A stretch of DNA of 64,000 bases from Streptomyces parvus (lineage in GTDB: Bacteria; Actinomycetota; Actinomycetes; Streptomycetales; Streptomycetaceae). Location of the stretch: the NCBI RefSeq assembly GCF_014648875.1, contig NZ_BMRY01000004.1, forward strand, positions 664,930 to 728,929, read 5' to 3'. The position numbers were made by a program, and so were the translations under genes. Under the pieces are notes generated by a model. It did no database searches. It was not told the origin of the DNA and saw nothing but the letters and a program-made list of their open reading frames with translations. Numbering within the stretch: the stretch's first letter is position 1; each line of letters begins with the position of its first letter. This document shows positions 8,397 to 16,014 of this stretch, piece after piece.

Positions 8397-9809
8397 ATGA
8401 CTGTTGAATCGAGCCCGGAAGCCCGGCTGGAAGTGCCCCGGCAGTCCAGCCTGGGGACGGCCGCGGCCCGCAACCTCGCCAGCACGACGAAGTCCGCCCC
8501 GCAGATGCAGGAGATCACCTCCCGCTGGCTGCTGCGGATGCTCCCGTGGGTCGAGACCAAGGGCGGTGCCTACCGGGTCAACCGACGTCTCTCCTTCACG
8601 GTGGGTGACGGACGGGTGGAGTTCGTCCAGGACGGGGCCACGATCCGGGTCATCCCCCAGGAGCTGGGCGAACTCGCCCCGCTGCGGGACTTCGACGACA
8701 TCGAGGTCCTGACCGCCATCGCCGACCGGTGTGTCCAGCGTGACTTCCGGGCGGGGGAGACGCTGGTCGAGCGAGGCGCGGCCGCGGACCAGCTCCACCT
8801 CGTCGCGCACGGCCGGATCGGCCAGACCTCCGTCGGCAGCTACGGCGACGAGGTCACCCTGGACGTCCTGGCGGACGGGGACCACTTCGGCGAGCACGTC
8901 CTGCTGGACGACGACGCCCGGTGGGCGCACACCGCCACCGCCGAGACCGCCGGCACCCTGCTCACGCTCTCCCGCGCGGACTTCGAGGCCATCGTGTCGA
9001 GCTCGGCCGAGCTCCGGGCCCACCTCGCCGAGTTCACCGCACGCTCCCGGCAGCGGCAGAACCACCGCGGTGAGGCGGAGATCGCGATGTCGGCCGGCCA
9101 CGTCGGCGAGCACGAGCTGCCCGGCGCCTTCGCCGACTACGAGCTGCGCCCGCGCGAGTACGAACTCTCGGTGGCCCAGACCATTCTGCGGGTCCACACC
9201 AGGGTCGCCGACCTCTACAACGGTCCGATGAACCAGACCGAGGAACAGCTCAGGCTCACCATCGAGGCGCTGCGGGAACGCCAGGAGCACGAGCTGATCA
9301 ACAACCGGGACTTCGGTCTGCTCCACAACGCCGACTTCAAGCAGCGCATCCAGCCGCACTCCGGCCCGCCGACCCCGGACGACCTGGACGAGCTGCTCTG
9401 CCGCCGCCGGGGCACCAAGTTCTTCCTCGCGCACCCCCGGACGATCGCGGCGATGGGGCGCGAGTTCAACGCGCGCGGCCTCTACCCGGACCACACCGAC
9501 CTCGGTGGCCAGCAGGTCCCCGCCTGGCGAGGCGTCCCGATCCTGCCCTGCGGCAAGATCCCCATCACCCCGGAGAAGACCAGTTCGATCCTCGCCATGC
9601 GTACCGGCGAGGAGAACCAGGGCGTCATCGGTCTCCGGCAGACCGGGCTGCCGGACGAGTACGAACCGGGCCTCTCGGTGCGCTTCATGGGCATCGACGA
9701 CAAGGCGATCATCTCCTACCTCGTCAGCACCTACTACTCCGCCGCCATCCTGGTGCCCGACGCGGTCGGCGTGCTGGAGAACGTACAGATCGCCCACTGG
9801 CCCAGGTAG
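8397..9809 (+). CDS. eshA: Family 2B encapsulin shell protein with cyclic-nucleotide-binding domain (EshA type)
   Basis: The 470-residue protein starts ATG 8397 with AAGGAG 10 bp upstream. Residues 1-100 form an N-terminal arm. A CRP-like cNMP-binding domain spans about 103-210, and its phosphate-binding cassette begins FGEHVLL with G165, E166 and R175 in the usual ligand-contacting positions. From about 240 to 470 the sequence matches HK97-fold encapsulins of family 2 (NNRDFGLLHNADFKQRI, GTKFFLAHPRTIAAMGREFNARGLYP, DDKAIISYLVSTYYSAAILVPDAV). Proteins of this kind form large icosahedral shells. The family includes Streptomyces EshA, earlier linked to ppGpp and antibiotic production. The next gene encodes the expected cargo enzyme, after an 80-bp gap with its own AAGGAG. 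What nucleotide, if any, it binds is not settled by sequence. Confidence 0.93.
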   Translation: MTVESSPEARLEVPRQSSLGTAAARNLASTTKSAPQMQEITSRWLLRMLPWVETKGGAYRVNRRLSFTVGDGRVEFVQDGATIRVIPQELGELAPLRDFDDIEVLTAIADRCVQRDFRAGETLVERGAAADQLHLVAHGRIGQTSVGSYGDEVTLDVLADGDHFGEHVLLDDDARWAHTATAETAGTLLTLSRADFEAIVSSSAELRAHLAEFTARSRQRQNHRGEAEIAMSAGHVGEHELPGAFADYELRPREYELSVAQTILRVHTRVADLYNGPMNQTEEQLRLTIEALRERQEHELINNRDFGLLHNADFKQRIQPHSGPPTPDDLDELLCRRRGTKFFLAHPRTIAAMGREFNARGLYPDHTDLGGQQVPAWRGVPILPCGKIPITPEKTSSILAMRTGEENQGVIGLRQTGLPDEYEPGLSVRFMGIDDKAIISYLVSTYYSAAILVPDAVGVLENVQIAHWPR

Positions 9810-9889
9810 TGGGCGCGGCGCGGAGCCCGCAAGCGGACCGCGTGCCCGGACGTCGTCGAAGACCAGCCCACCTCATCAAGGAGCCACGC

Positions 9890-11200
9890 ATGCCCGTGCC
9901 CGACCTGCCGCTTCCGCGGTCGAGCCTGCCGGAGGCCCTCTCCCGCTTCGGGGCGACCGCGGGCGCCGCGGTCGAGGCCTGCGCCCCTGGCCTCGGTGCC
10001 GCCGCCTGCGCACCGTCCGAAGCAGCCGCGACGCCCCCATCGGTCGGCCTCCCCCCGGGCCCTTCACCGGTCGTCCCACCGCAGGCCGGTGGGACGGAGG
10101 CCGCGTGGACGGGCCGGGCGGGCGGCCTGGAACGGCTGTTGAGCGGACCCCACGGCCTGGGCACGGCAGGTCTGCGGCTGACACCGCGCGAGGAGCCTCC
10201 CGCGCCGGCGGCCGCGGAGCGCGGCCGACCGGTTCCGGGTCTCTACCACCACCCGATCCCCGAGCCCGACCCGGTGCGGGTCGAGGAGGTCAGCCGTCGC
10301 ATCAAGGACTGGGCCCTGGACGAGGTCTCCCTGTACCCCGAGGAGTGGGAGGAGCAGTTCGACGGCTTCTCCGTGGGCCGGTACATGGTCGGCTGCCACC
10401 CGGACGCGCCCACCGTCGACCACCTGATGCTCGCCACCCGCCTGATGGTCGCCGAGAACGCCGTGGACGACTGCTACTGCGAGGACCACGGCGGGTCGCC
10501 CATCGGCCTCGGCGAGCGGCTTCTGCTCGCGCACACCGCGCTGGACCCCCTGTACACCGCGCGCGAGTACCAGCCGGACTGGTCGGCCTCGCTCCACGCG
10601 GACGCCCCCCGGCGCGCCTACCGCTCCGCCATGGACTACTTCGTCCGCGCGGCGGCACCCTCCCAGGCGGACCGGCTCCGCCACGACATGGCGCGCCTGC
10701 ACCTGGGGTATCTCGCCGAAGCGGCCTGGGCCCAGCAGGACCGGGTCCCGGAGGTCTGGGAGTACCTGGTGATGCGCCAGTTCAACAACTTCCGGCCCTG
10801 CCCCACCATCACCGACACCGTCGGCGGCTACGAACTCCCGGCGGATCTGCACGCCCGCGCCGACATGCAGAAAGTCATCGCCCTGGCCTCCAACGCGACG
10901 ACGATCGTGAACGACCTCTACTCGTACACCAAGGAACTCGACGCTCCGGGCCGGCACCTGAACCTGCCCGTCGTGATCGCCGAACGCGAGGGGCTGTCGG
11001 ACAAGGACGCCTACCTCAAGTCGGTCGAGATCCACAACGAGCTGATGCGCGACTTCGAGACCGAGGCCGCCGCACTGGCCCTCTCCTGTCCCCTTCCGGG
11101 CGCGCAACGCTTCCTGCGAGGCGTCGCCGCCTGGGTCGACGGCAACCACCACTGGCATCAGTCGAACACCTATCGCTACAGCCTCCCCGATTTCTGGTAG
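9890..11200 (+). CDS. 2-methylisoborneol synthase (class I terpene cyclase)
   Basis: The 436-residue enzyme starts ATG 9890, seven bases after AAGGAG 9878-9883. A long Pro/Ala/Gly-rich, probably disordered N-terminal region covers about residues 1-115, and the terpene cyclase fold follows. The metal-binding motif is DDCYCED (193-199), as in this subfamily, and the NSE triad is N341, S345, E349 in NDLYSYTKE. The C-terminus has HHWHQSNTYRY. It cyclises 2-methylgeranyl diphosphate to 2-methylisoborneol, an earthy odorant. It is flanked by the encapsulin and the methyltransferase that makes its substrate. By analogy with other family 2 encapsulin cargo, the disordered N-terminus should direct it into the shell. 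Confidence 0.96.
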   Translation: MPVPDLPLPRSSLPEALSRFGATAGAAVEACAPGLGAAACAPSEAAATPPSVGLPPGPSPVVPPQAGGTEAAWTGRAGGLERLLSGPHGLGTAGLRLTPREEPPAPAAAERGRPVPGLYHHPIPEPDPVRVEEVSRRIKDWALDEVSLYPEEWEEQFDGFSVGRYMVGCHPDAPTVDHLMLATRLMVAENAVDDCYCEDHGGSPIGLGERLLLAHTALDPLYTAREYQPDWSASLHADAPRRAYRSAMDYFVRAAAPSQADRLRHDMARLHLGYLAEAAWAQQDRVPEVWEYLVMRQFNNFRPCPTITDTVGGYELPADLHARADMQKVIALASNATTIVNDLYSYTKELDAPGRHLNLPVVIAEREGLSDKDAYLKSVEIHNELMRDFETEAAALALSCPLPGAQRFLRGVAAWVDGNHHWHQSNTYRYSLPDFW

Positions 11201-11217
11201 AAGAGAAGGAAACATCT

Positions 11218-12102
11218 GTGACCAGCGCCGAACTGACCGCCACCGCTCCCGCCGCACTGCACATCCCCGGCCCGGCGACCCCCTACCAGGGAGACATCGC
11301 CCGCTACTGGGACGGCGAGGCCCGGCCCGTGAACCTGCGACTCGGCGACGTCGACGGCCTCTACCACCACCACTACGGGGTCGGCGATGTCGACACCGCC
11401 GCGCTCGGCGACCCGGAGGACAGGGGGTACGAGGACCGACTGATCGCCGAGCTCCACCGCTTGGAGTCCGCGCAGGCGGACGTTCTCCTCGGACACCTCG
11501 GCGCCATCGGGCGTGACGACACCGTCGTGGACGCGGGCTGCGGCCGCGGCGGCTCCATGGTGATGGCGCACCAGCGCTTCGGGTGCTCGGTGGAAGGCGT
11601 GACCCTGTCGGCCAAGCAGGCCGACTTCGCCAACGGGCGTGCCGCGGAGCTGGGCATCGACGACCACGTCCGCGCCACGGTGTGCAACATGCTCTCCATG
11701 CCCTTCGCGACCGGCTCCGCCGCGGCCTCCTGGAACAACGAGTCGAGCATGTACGTCGACCTGGGCGATCTCTTCGCCGAGCACGCCCGTGTCCTGGAGG
11801 TCGGCGGCCGCTACGTGACCGTCACCGGCTGCTGGAACCCGCGCTACGGTCAGCCGTCGAAGTGGGTCTCGCAGATCAACGCGCATTTCGAATGCAACAT
11901 CCACTCCCGCCGGGAGTACTTGCGCGCCATGGCGGACAACCGCCTTGTGCCGCAGGCCGTGATCGACCTCACCCCCGACACCCTGCCCTACTGGGAGCTG
12001 CGGGCCACGTCCTCGCTGGTCACGGGGATCGAGGACGCGTTCATCAACTCCTACCGGGACGGGTCCTTCCAGTACGTCCTCATCGCGGCCGACCGCGTCT
12101 GA
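11218..12102 (+). CDS. Geranyl diphosphate 2-C-methyltransferase
   Basis: The 294-residue SAM-dependent methyltransferase starts GTG 11218 after GAGAAGGA, 17 bp behind the 2-methylisoborneol synthase stop. SAM-binding motif I is VVDAGCGRGGSMVMA. The sequence upstream of it (YWDGEARPVNLRLGDVDGLYHHHYGVGD) and the catalytic-site WNNESSMYVDL segment match geranyl diphosphate methyltransferase. It adds a methyl group at C2 of geranyl diphosphate to give 2-methylgeranyl diphosphate, the only known use of which is the cyclase encoded just upstream. It carries no obvious disordered targeting tail like that of the cyclase, so it may act outside the shell. Confidence 0.95.
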   Translation: MTSAELTATAPAALHIPGPATPYQGDIARYWDGEARPVNLRLGDVDGLYHHHYGVGDVDTAALGDPEDRGYEDRLIAELHRLESAQADVLLGHLGAIGRDDTVVDAGCGRGGSMVMAHQRFGCSVEGVTLSAKQADFANGRAAELGIDDHVRATVCNMLSMPFATGSAAASWNNESSMYVDLGDLFAEHARVLEVGGRYVTVTGCWNPRYGQPSKWVSQINAHFECNIHSRREYLRAMADNRLVPQAVIDLTPDTLPYWELRATSSLVTGIEDAFINSYRDGSFQYVLIAADRV

Positions 12103-12119
12103 CGGCACCGGCCCAGGGG

Positions 12120-12152
12120 CGGCCGGCGCCGGGGATCTCCCGGTGCCGGCCG
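12120..12152. terminator. Hairpin terminator after the 2-methylisoborneol operon
   Basis: The arms 12120-12133 and 12139-12152 form a 14-bp stem with a single G-T pair and a GATCT loop, 18 bp after the methyltransferase stop. It closes the three-gene operon. Confidence 0.8.
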
Positions 12153-12187
12153 TTCTCGCGTCGGGCGTGAAGCGCCGCGGCCGCGGG

Positions 12188-12248
12188 GTCGGGCCGGAAG
12201 CAGACGGTCCGTACAGCCCGGTCAGGCCGGAAGCAGACGGTCCGTACA
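12188..12248. repeat. Tandem direct repeat, 28 bp at 33-bp spacing
   Basis: The copies at 12188-12215 and 12221-12248 agree at 27 of 28 bases and share the core CCGGAAGCAGACGGTCCG. They lie in the 273-bp gap between the terminator and pcaL. The 33-bp spacing, close to three helical turns, would place two bound proteins on the same face. A recent small duplication explains it equally well. Confidence 0.65.
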
Positions 12249-12375
12249 TCGGCACAGCCGGACGCGTCGCCGCTCGAACGGCCGGCGCCGAGGCCGGCGG
12301 CCCGCGAGGCCGGTCGCGCGGGACACCGGCCACCTGAGTTGGGGGAGGCGGTAGCCGGATGAGAGGGTCGAGCGG

Positions 12376-13665
12376 GTGAGCGACACACCACGGAACACCC
12401 TCAAGTACTGCGTCGACGGTCCCGAGGACGCCCCGGTCCTGGTCATAGGTCCCTCGCTGGGGACGACCTGGCACATGTGGGACCGCCAGATACCCGAGTT
12501 GTCCCAGCACTGGCGGGTCTTCCGCTACGACCTGCCCGGCCACGGCGGCGCGCCCGCCCACGCCGCCGCCTCCGTCGCCGAGCTGGGCGACCGGCTGCTC
12601 GCGACCCTGGACGGGCTCGGCGTCCAGCGCTTCGGCTACGCGGGCTGCTCGATCGGCGGGGCGATCGGCGCGGACCTGGCCCTGCGCCACCCGCACCGGG
12701 TCGCCTCGCTGGCCCTCGTCGCCTCCTCGCCCCGGTTCGGCACGGCCGACGAGTTCCGTCAGCGGGGCGTGATCGTCCGCACCAACGGGCTGGAGCCGAT
12801 GGCCCGCACCGCGCCCGAGCGGTGGTTCACCCCCGGGTTCGCCGCGGCCCAGCCCGCCATCGTGGAATGGGCCGTGCAGATGGTCCGCACCACCGACCCC
12901 GGCTGCTACATCGCAGCCTGCGAGGCGCTCGCGGCGTTCGACATCCGTGGCGCCCTGGGCCGGATCGGCGTCCCCACCCTCGTGCTGGTCGGGGCGGAGG
13001 ACCAGGTCACCGGGCCCGCCGAGGCCCGCACGCTGGTCGCCGGGATACCGGACGCCCGCCTCGCGCTCGTCCCCGGCGCCTCCCACCTCGCGCCCGTCGA
13101 GCAGCCCGCCGCCGTCAGCGACCTGCTGCTGATGCACTTCTCCACCGCCTGGCAGCAGGACACCTCGGCCGCGATCCCCGTGCTGCCCCACGTCACCGCG
13201 CCCGCCGCCACCGCCGTGCCGTTCGTCCCGGTGGCCGAGATCGCCCCGGCCGCCACCGCCCCCGACGCCGTCGCGCCGACCCCGGACGACCGGTACGAGC
13301 AGGGCACGAAGGTCCGCCGCGAGGTGCTGGGGGACGCCCATGTCGACGCGGTGAACGAGACGGCCGACGCCTTCACCGAGGACTTCCAGGAGCTGGTCAC
13401 CCGGTACGCCTGGGGCGAGGTCTGGAGCCGCGACGGCCTCGACCGCCGCACCCGCAGCGTCATCACGATCACCGCACTCGTCGCCTCCGGCCACCTGGAG
13501 GGCCTCGCCGCGCACACCCGGGCCGCCCTGCGCAACGGTCTGACGCCCGCCGAGATCAAGGAAGTCCTGCTCCAGACCGCCGTCTACTGCGGCATCCCGG
13601 CCGCCGGAGCCGCCTTCGCCGTGGCGCAGAAGGTGATCCAGGAGGAAACCACCCCGCCCGCGTAG
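12376..13665 (+). CDS. pcaL: PcaL: fused 3-oxoadipate enol-lactonase and 4-carboxymuconolactone decarboxylase
   Basis: The 429-residue protein starts at GTG 12376 (VSDTPRNTLKYCVDGPEDAP). Residues 1-255 are an alpha/beta hydrolase with nucleophile elbow GCSIGG (Ser92), the PcaD enol-lactonase. An Ala/Pro-rich linker covers about 260-300. Residues 300-429 are a carboxymuconolactone decarboxylase domain (YEQGTKVRREVLGD, then VITITALVASGHLEGLAAHTRAALRNG). The fusion is well known in actinomycetes and catalyses two consecutive steps of the beta-ketoadipate (protocatechuate) pathway. No pcaGHBFIJ genes are visible beside it, so it is either an orphan copy or separated from its pathway partners. Confidence 0.9.
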   Translation: MSDTPRNTLKYCVDGPEDAPVLVIGPSLGTTWHMWDRQIPELSQHWRVFRYDLPGHGGAPAHAAASVAELGDRLLATLDGLGVQRFGYAGCSIGGAIGADLALRHPHRVASLALVASSPRFGTADEFRQRGVIVRTNGLEPMARTAPERWFTPGFAAAQPAIVEWAVQMVRTTDPGCYIAACEALAAFDIRGALGRIGVPTLVLVGAEDQVTGPAEARTLVAGIPDARLALVPGASHLAPVEQPAAVSDLLLMHFSTAWQQDTSAAIPVLPHVTAPAATAVPFVPVAEIAPAATAPDAVAPTPDDRYEQGTKVRREVLGDAHVDAVNETADAFTEDFQELVTRYAWGEVWSRDGLDRRTRSVITITALVASGHLEGLAAHTRAALRNGLTPAEIKEVLLQTAVYCGIPAAGAAFAVAQKVIQEETTPPA

Positions 13666-13677
13666 CAGGATGGGGCC

Positions 13678-14331
13678 ATGAACGCATCGCCCGGGGCACT
13701 CACCCTCACCAAGAAGACCCACTCCTGCGTCCGGATCGAGAAGGAGGGGCGCATCCTGGTCATCGATCCCGGAGGCTTCTCCGAGGACGACGCGGCGCTC
13801 GGCGCGGACGTCATGCTGGTGACGCACGAGCACCCGGACCACTTCAACGAGGCACGGCTGCGCGCGGGCCTGGAGGCCAATCCGGCGGCCGAGATCTGGA
13901 CGCTGCGCAGCGTCGCCGAGCAGCTCTCGGCCGCCTTCCCGGGCCGGGTGCACACCGTGGGCGACGGGGACGCGTTCTCCGCCGCCGGATTCGACGTCAC
14001 CGTGCACGGCGAGCTGCACGCGGTCATCCACCCGGACATCCCGAGGATCACCAACGTCGGCTTCCTGGTGGACGGTTCGGTCTTCCACCCCGGCGACGCG
14101 CTCACCGTTCCCGAGCGCCCCGTGGACACGCTGCTGCTGCCGGTGATGGCCCCCTGGAGCAAGATCTCCGAGGTCATCGACTACGTACGCGAGGTGAAGC
14201 CGCGGCGCGCCATCGACGTCCACGACGCCCTGCTGACCGATCTGGCCCGCCCGATCTACGACAACCAGGTCGGCGCCCTGGGCGGCGCGGACCACGGCCG
14301 GCTGGCCCCGGGCGGCACCACCGAGCTGTGA
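13678..14331 (+). CDS. Metallo-beta-lactamase-fold hydrolase (UlaG-like)
   Basis: A 217-residue protein with the metal-binding motif HEHPDH near residue 50, a further histidine in GELHAVIHP, the FHPGDAL segment (metal-bridging Asp region), and a late His in RAIDVHDAL. These are the elements of the compact UlaG-like branch of the metallo-beta-lactamase superfamily. The substrate is unknown, and relatives include lactonases and phosphodiesterases. It follows pcaL by 12 bp and is probably co-transcribed with it. It precedes exonuclease III by 42 bp. Confidence 0.88.
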   Translation: MNASPGALTLTKKTHSCVRIEKEGRILVIDPGGFSEDDAALGADVMLVTHEHPDHFNEARLRAGLEANPAAEIWTLRSVAEQLSAAFPGRVHTVGDGDAFSAAGFDVTVHGELHAVIHPDIPRITNVGFLVDGSVFHPGDALTVPERPVDTLLLPVMAPWSKISEVIDYVREVKPRRAIDVHDALLTDLARPIYDNQVGALGGADHGRLAPGGTTEL

Positions 14332-14373
14332 GCCCGGCGGCCGCTGTCAGTGGGAGCGGCTAGGTTGGCTGCC

Positions 14374-15153
14374 ATGCGCATCGCCACCTATAACGTCAAT
14401 TCGATCACCGCCCGGCTGCCGAGGCTTCTGGCCTGGCTGGAGAGCAGCGGCACCGATGTGCTGTGCATCCAGGAGACCAAGTGCACGGCGGAGCAGTTCC
14501 CCGCCGAAGCCCTGCGCGAGGCGGGGTACGAATCCGCCGTCAACGCCACCGGCCGGTGGAACGGGGTCGCGCTGCTCTCCCGCGTCGGCCTCGCCGACGT
14601 CGTCACCGGGCTGCCCGGCGGCCCGGAGTACGACGGCGTGCAGGAGCCCCGCGCGATCTCGGCGACCTGCGGCCCGCTGCGCCTCTGGTCGGTGTACGTG
14701 CCCAACGGCCGCGAGGTCGAGCACGAGCACTACGCGTACAAGCTGCGCTGGCTGGAGGCCCTGCGGAAGGCCGTGGCGGCGGACGCCGCCGGGTCCCTGC
14801 CCTTCGCGGTCCTGGGCGACTTCAACGTGGCCCCGACCGACGAGGACGTCTGGGACCCGGCGCTGTTCGAGGGCGCCACGCATGTGACGCCCGCCGAGCG
14901 CGCCGCCCTCGCGGCCCTGGAGGCGGAGGGTCTGAGCGAGGTCCACCCCCGCCCCCTCAAGTACGACCGCGCCTACACCTTCTGGGACTACCGCGAGCTG
15001 CGGTTCCCCAAGAACAAGGGCATGCGGATCGACCTGACCTTCGGCAACGCGCCGTTCACGGCCGTGGTCAAGGACAGTTACGTCGACCGCGAGGAGCGCA
15101 AGGGCAAGGGCGCGTCCGACCACGCTCCCGTGGTCGTCGACCTCGACCTCTGA
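14374..15153 (+). CDS. xthA: Exodeoxyribonuclease III (AP endonuclease, EEP superfamily)
   Basis: The 259-residue enzyme starts ATG 14374 (MRIATYNVNSITARLPRLL). Motifs of the exonuclease III family in order are CIQETKC (metal-binding Glu), the VYVPNGREVEHEHYAYKLRWLE region, LGDFNVAPTDEDVWDP (Asp/Asn), and the C-terminal RIDLTFGN and GKGASDHAPVVVDLDL with the catalytic Asp-His. It acts in base-excision repair by cutting DNA at abasic sites and removing blocked 3' ends. The length is standard. The short gap to the upstream gene suggests possible co-transcription, but a function shared with it is not evident. Confidence 0.93.
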   Translation: MRIATYNVNSITARLPRLLAWLESSGTDVLCIQETKCTAEQFPAEALREAGYESAVNATGRWNGVALLSRVGLADVVTGLPGGPEYDGVQEPRAISATCGPLRLWSVYVPNGREVEHEHYAYKLRWLEALRKAVAADAAGSLPFAVLGDFNVAPTDEDVWDPALFEGATHVTPAERAALAALEAEGLSEVHPRPLKYDRAYTFWDYRELRFPKNKGMRIDLTFGNAPFTAVVKDSYVDREERKGKGASDHAPVVVDLDL

Positions 15154-15180
15154 GCAGGGCGGGCGGGAGACCGCAGGGCA

Positions 15181-15232
15181 TGTGACAACCCAAGGTTGAC
15201 ACCCTCTCGGGTGTCAACCTACGGTTGTCACA
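15181..15232 (+). promoter_or_regulatory. 52-bp palindromic promoter/operator of the Clp-N/HTH gene, probably leaderless
   Basis: The whole stretch is symmetric about 15206.5 with 22 of 26 base pairs matched. It holds two identical-design operators, TGACAACC-N3-GGTTGACA (15183-15201) and TGTCAACC-N3-GGTTGTCA (15212-15230), spaced 29 bp. A promoter overlaps them: -35 TTGACA at 15196-15201 and -10 TACGGT at 15220-15225, with an 18-bp spacer. That puts +1 at about 15232, the A of the ATG, which predicts a leaderless mRNA. Repressor binding would cover both promoter elements. Confidence 0.75.
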
Positions 15233-15978
15233 TGACGCAGCCTCTTCCCGTCACCCCTTCCGTACGCCTCGACGATCTGATCGAGGCCATCAAGAAGACC
15301 AACGGCGACGCCCTGGAGCAGCTCTCCGGCGCGGTCCTCGCCGCCGATCACCTCGGAGACGTGGCCGACCACCTCATCGGCCACTTCGTGGACCAGGCCC
15401 GCCGCTCCGGCGCCTCCTGGACCGACATCGGACGGAGCATGGGGGTCACCCGCCAGGCCGCCCAGAAGCGCTTCGTGCCCAAGAAGGGCGAGGGCTCATC
15501 CGACCTCGACCCGAACGAGGGCTTCAACCGCTTCACCCCGCGCGCCCGCAACGTGGTGGTCGCCTCCCACAACGAGGCCCAGGCCGCCCGGCACGCCGAG
15601 ATCGTCCCCGCCCATCTGATCCTCGGCCTGCTCGCCGAGCCCGAGGCCATCGCCGCCCGCGTCCTCGTCGGGCAGGGCGTGGAGCCGGACGTGCTGCGGG
15701 CGGCGGCGACCGCGGCGCTGCCCGCCCCGGTGGACGAGGCGCCCGAGCTGATCCCGTACGACGCGGACGCCAAGAAGGTCCTGGAGCTGACCTTCCGCGA
15801 GGCCCTGCGCCTCGGCCACAACTACGTCGGCACCGAGCACATCCTGCTGGCCCTGCTGGAGTTCGAGGACGGCTCCGGCGTGCTGACCGGCCTCGGCCTC
15901 GACAAGGAGGCCGTGTCCGCCGCGGTGGAGCGGGCGGTGGGCGAGGCGGCCGGGGCCCTCCGGCAGCAGAAGCCCTGA
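15232..15978 (+). CDS. Clp N-terminal-domain protein with HTH (probable autoregulator)
   Basis: The 248-residue protein starts ATG 15232, directly at the predicted transcription start. Residues 1-85 form a helical domain with an HTH, GASWTDIGRSMGVTRQAAQKRF. Residues about 95-235 carry a double Clp-N repeat (FTPRARNVVVASHNEAQAARHAEIVPAHLILGLL, then AKKVLELTFREALRLGHNYVGTEHILLALL), the adaptor- or substrate-binding domain of ClpA/ClpC. There is no AAA+ ATPase domain, so it is not a chaperone. The likely role is a DNA-binding protein that may present or sense ClpC clients. Binding to its own operators is inference from position. Confidence 0.85.
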   Translation: MTQPLPVTPSVRLDDLIEAIKKTNGDALEQLSGAVLAADHLGDVADHLIGHFVDQARRSGASWTDIGRSMGVTRQAAQKRFVPKKGEGSSDLDPNEGFNRFTPRARNVVVASHNEAQAARHAEIVPAHLILGLLAEPEAIAARVLVGQGVEPDVLRAAATAALPAPVDEAPELIPYDADAKKVLELTFREALRLGHNYVGTEHILLALLEFEDGSGVLTGLGLDKEAVSAAVERAVGEAAGALRQQKP

Positions 15979-16014
15979 GCCCCGCGGCAACCCCCGTGCC
16001 CGTGGACGGCGGCC

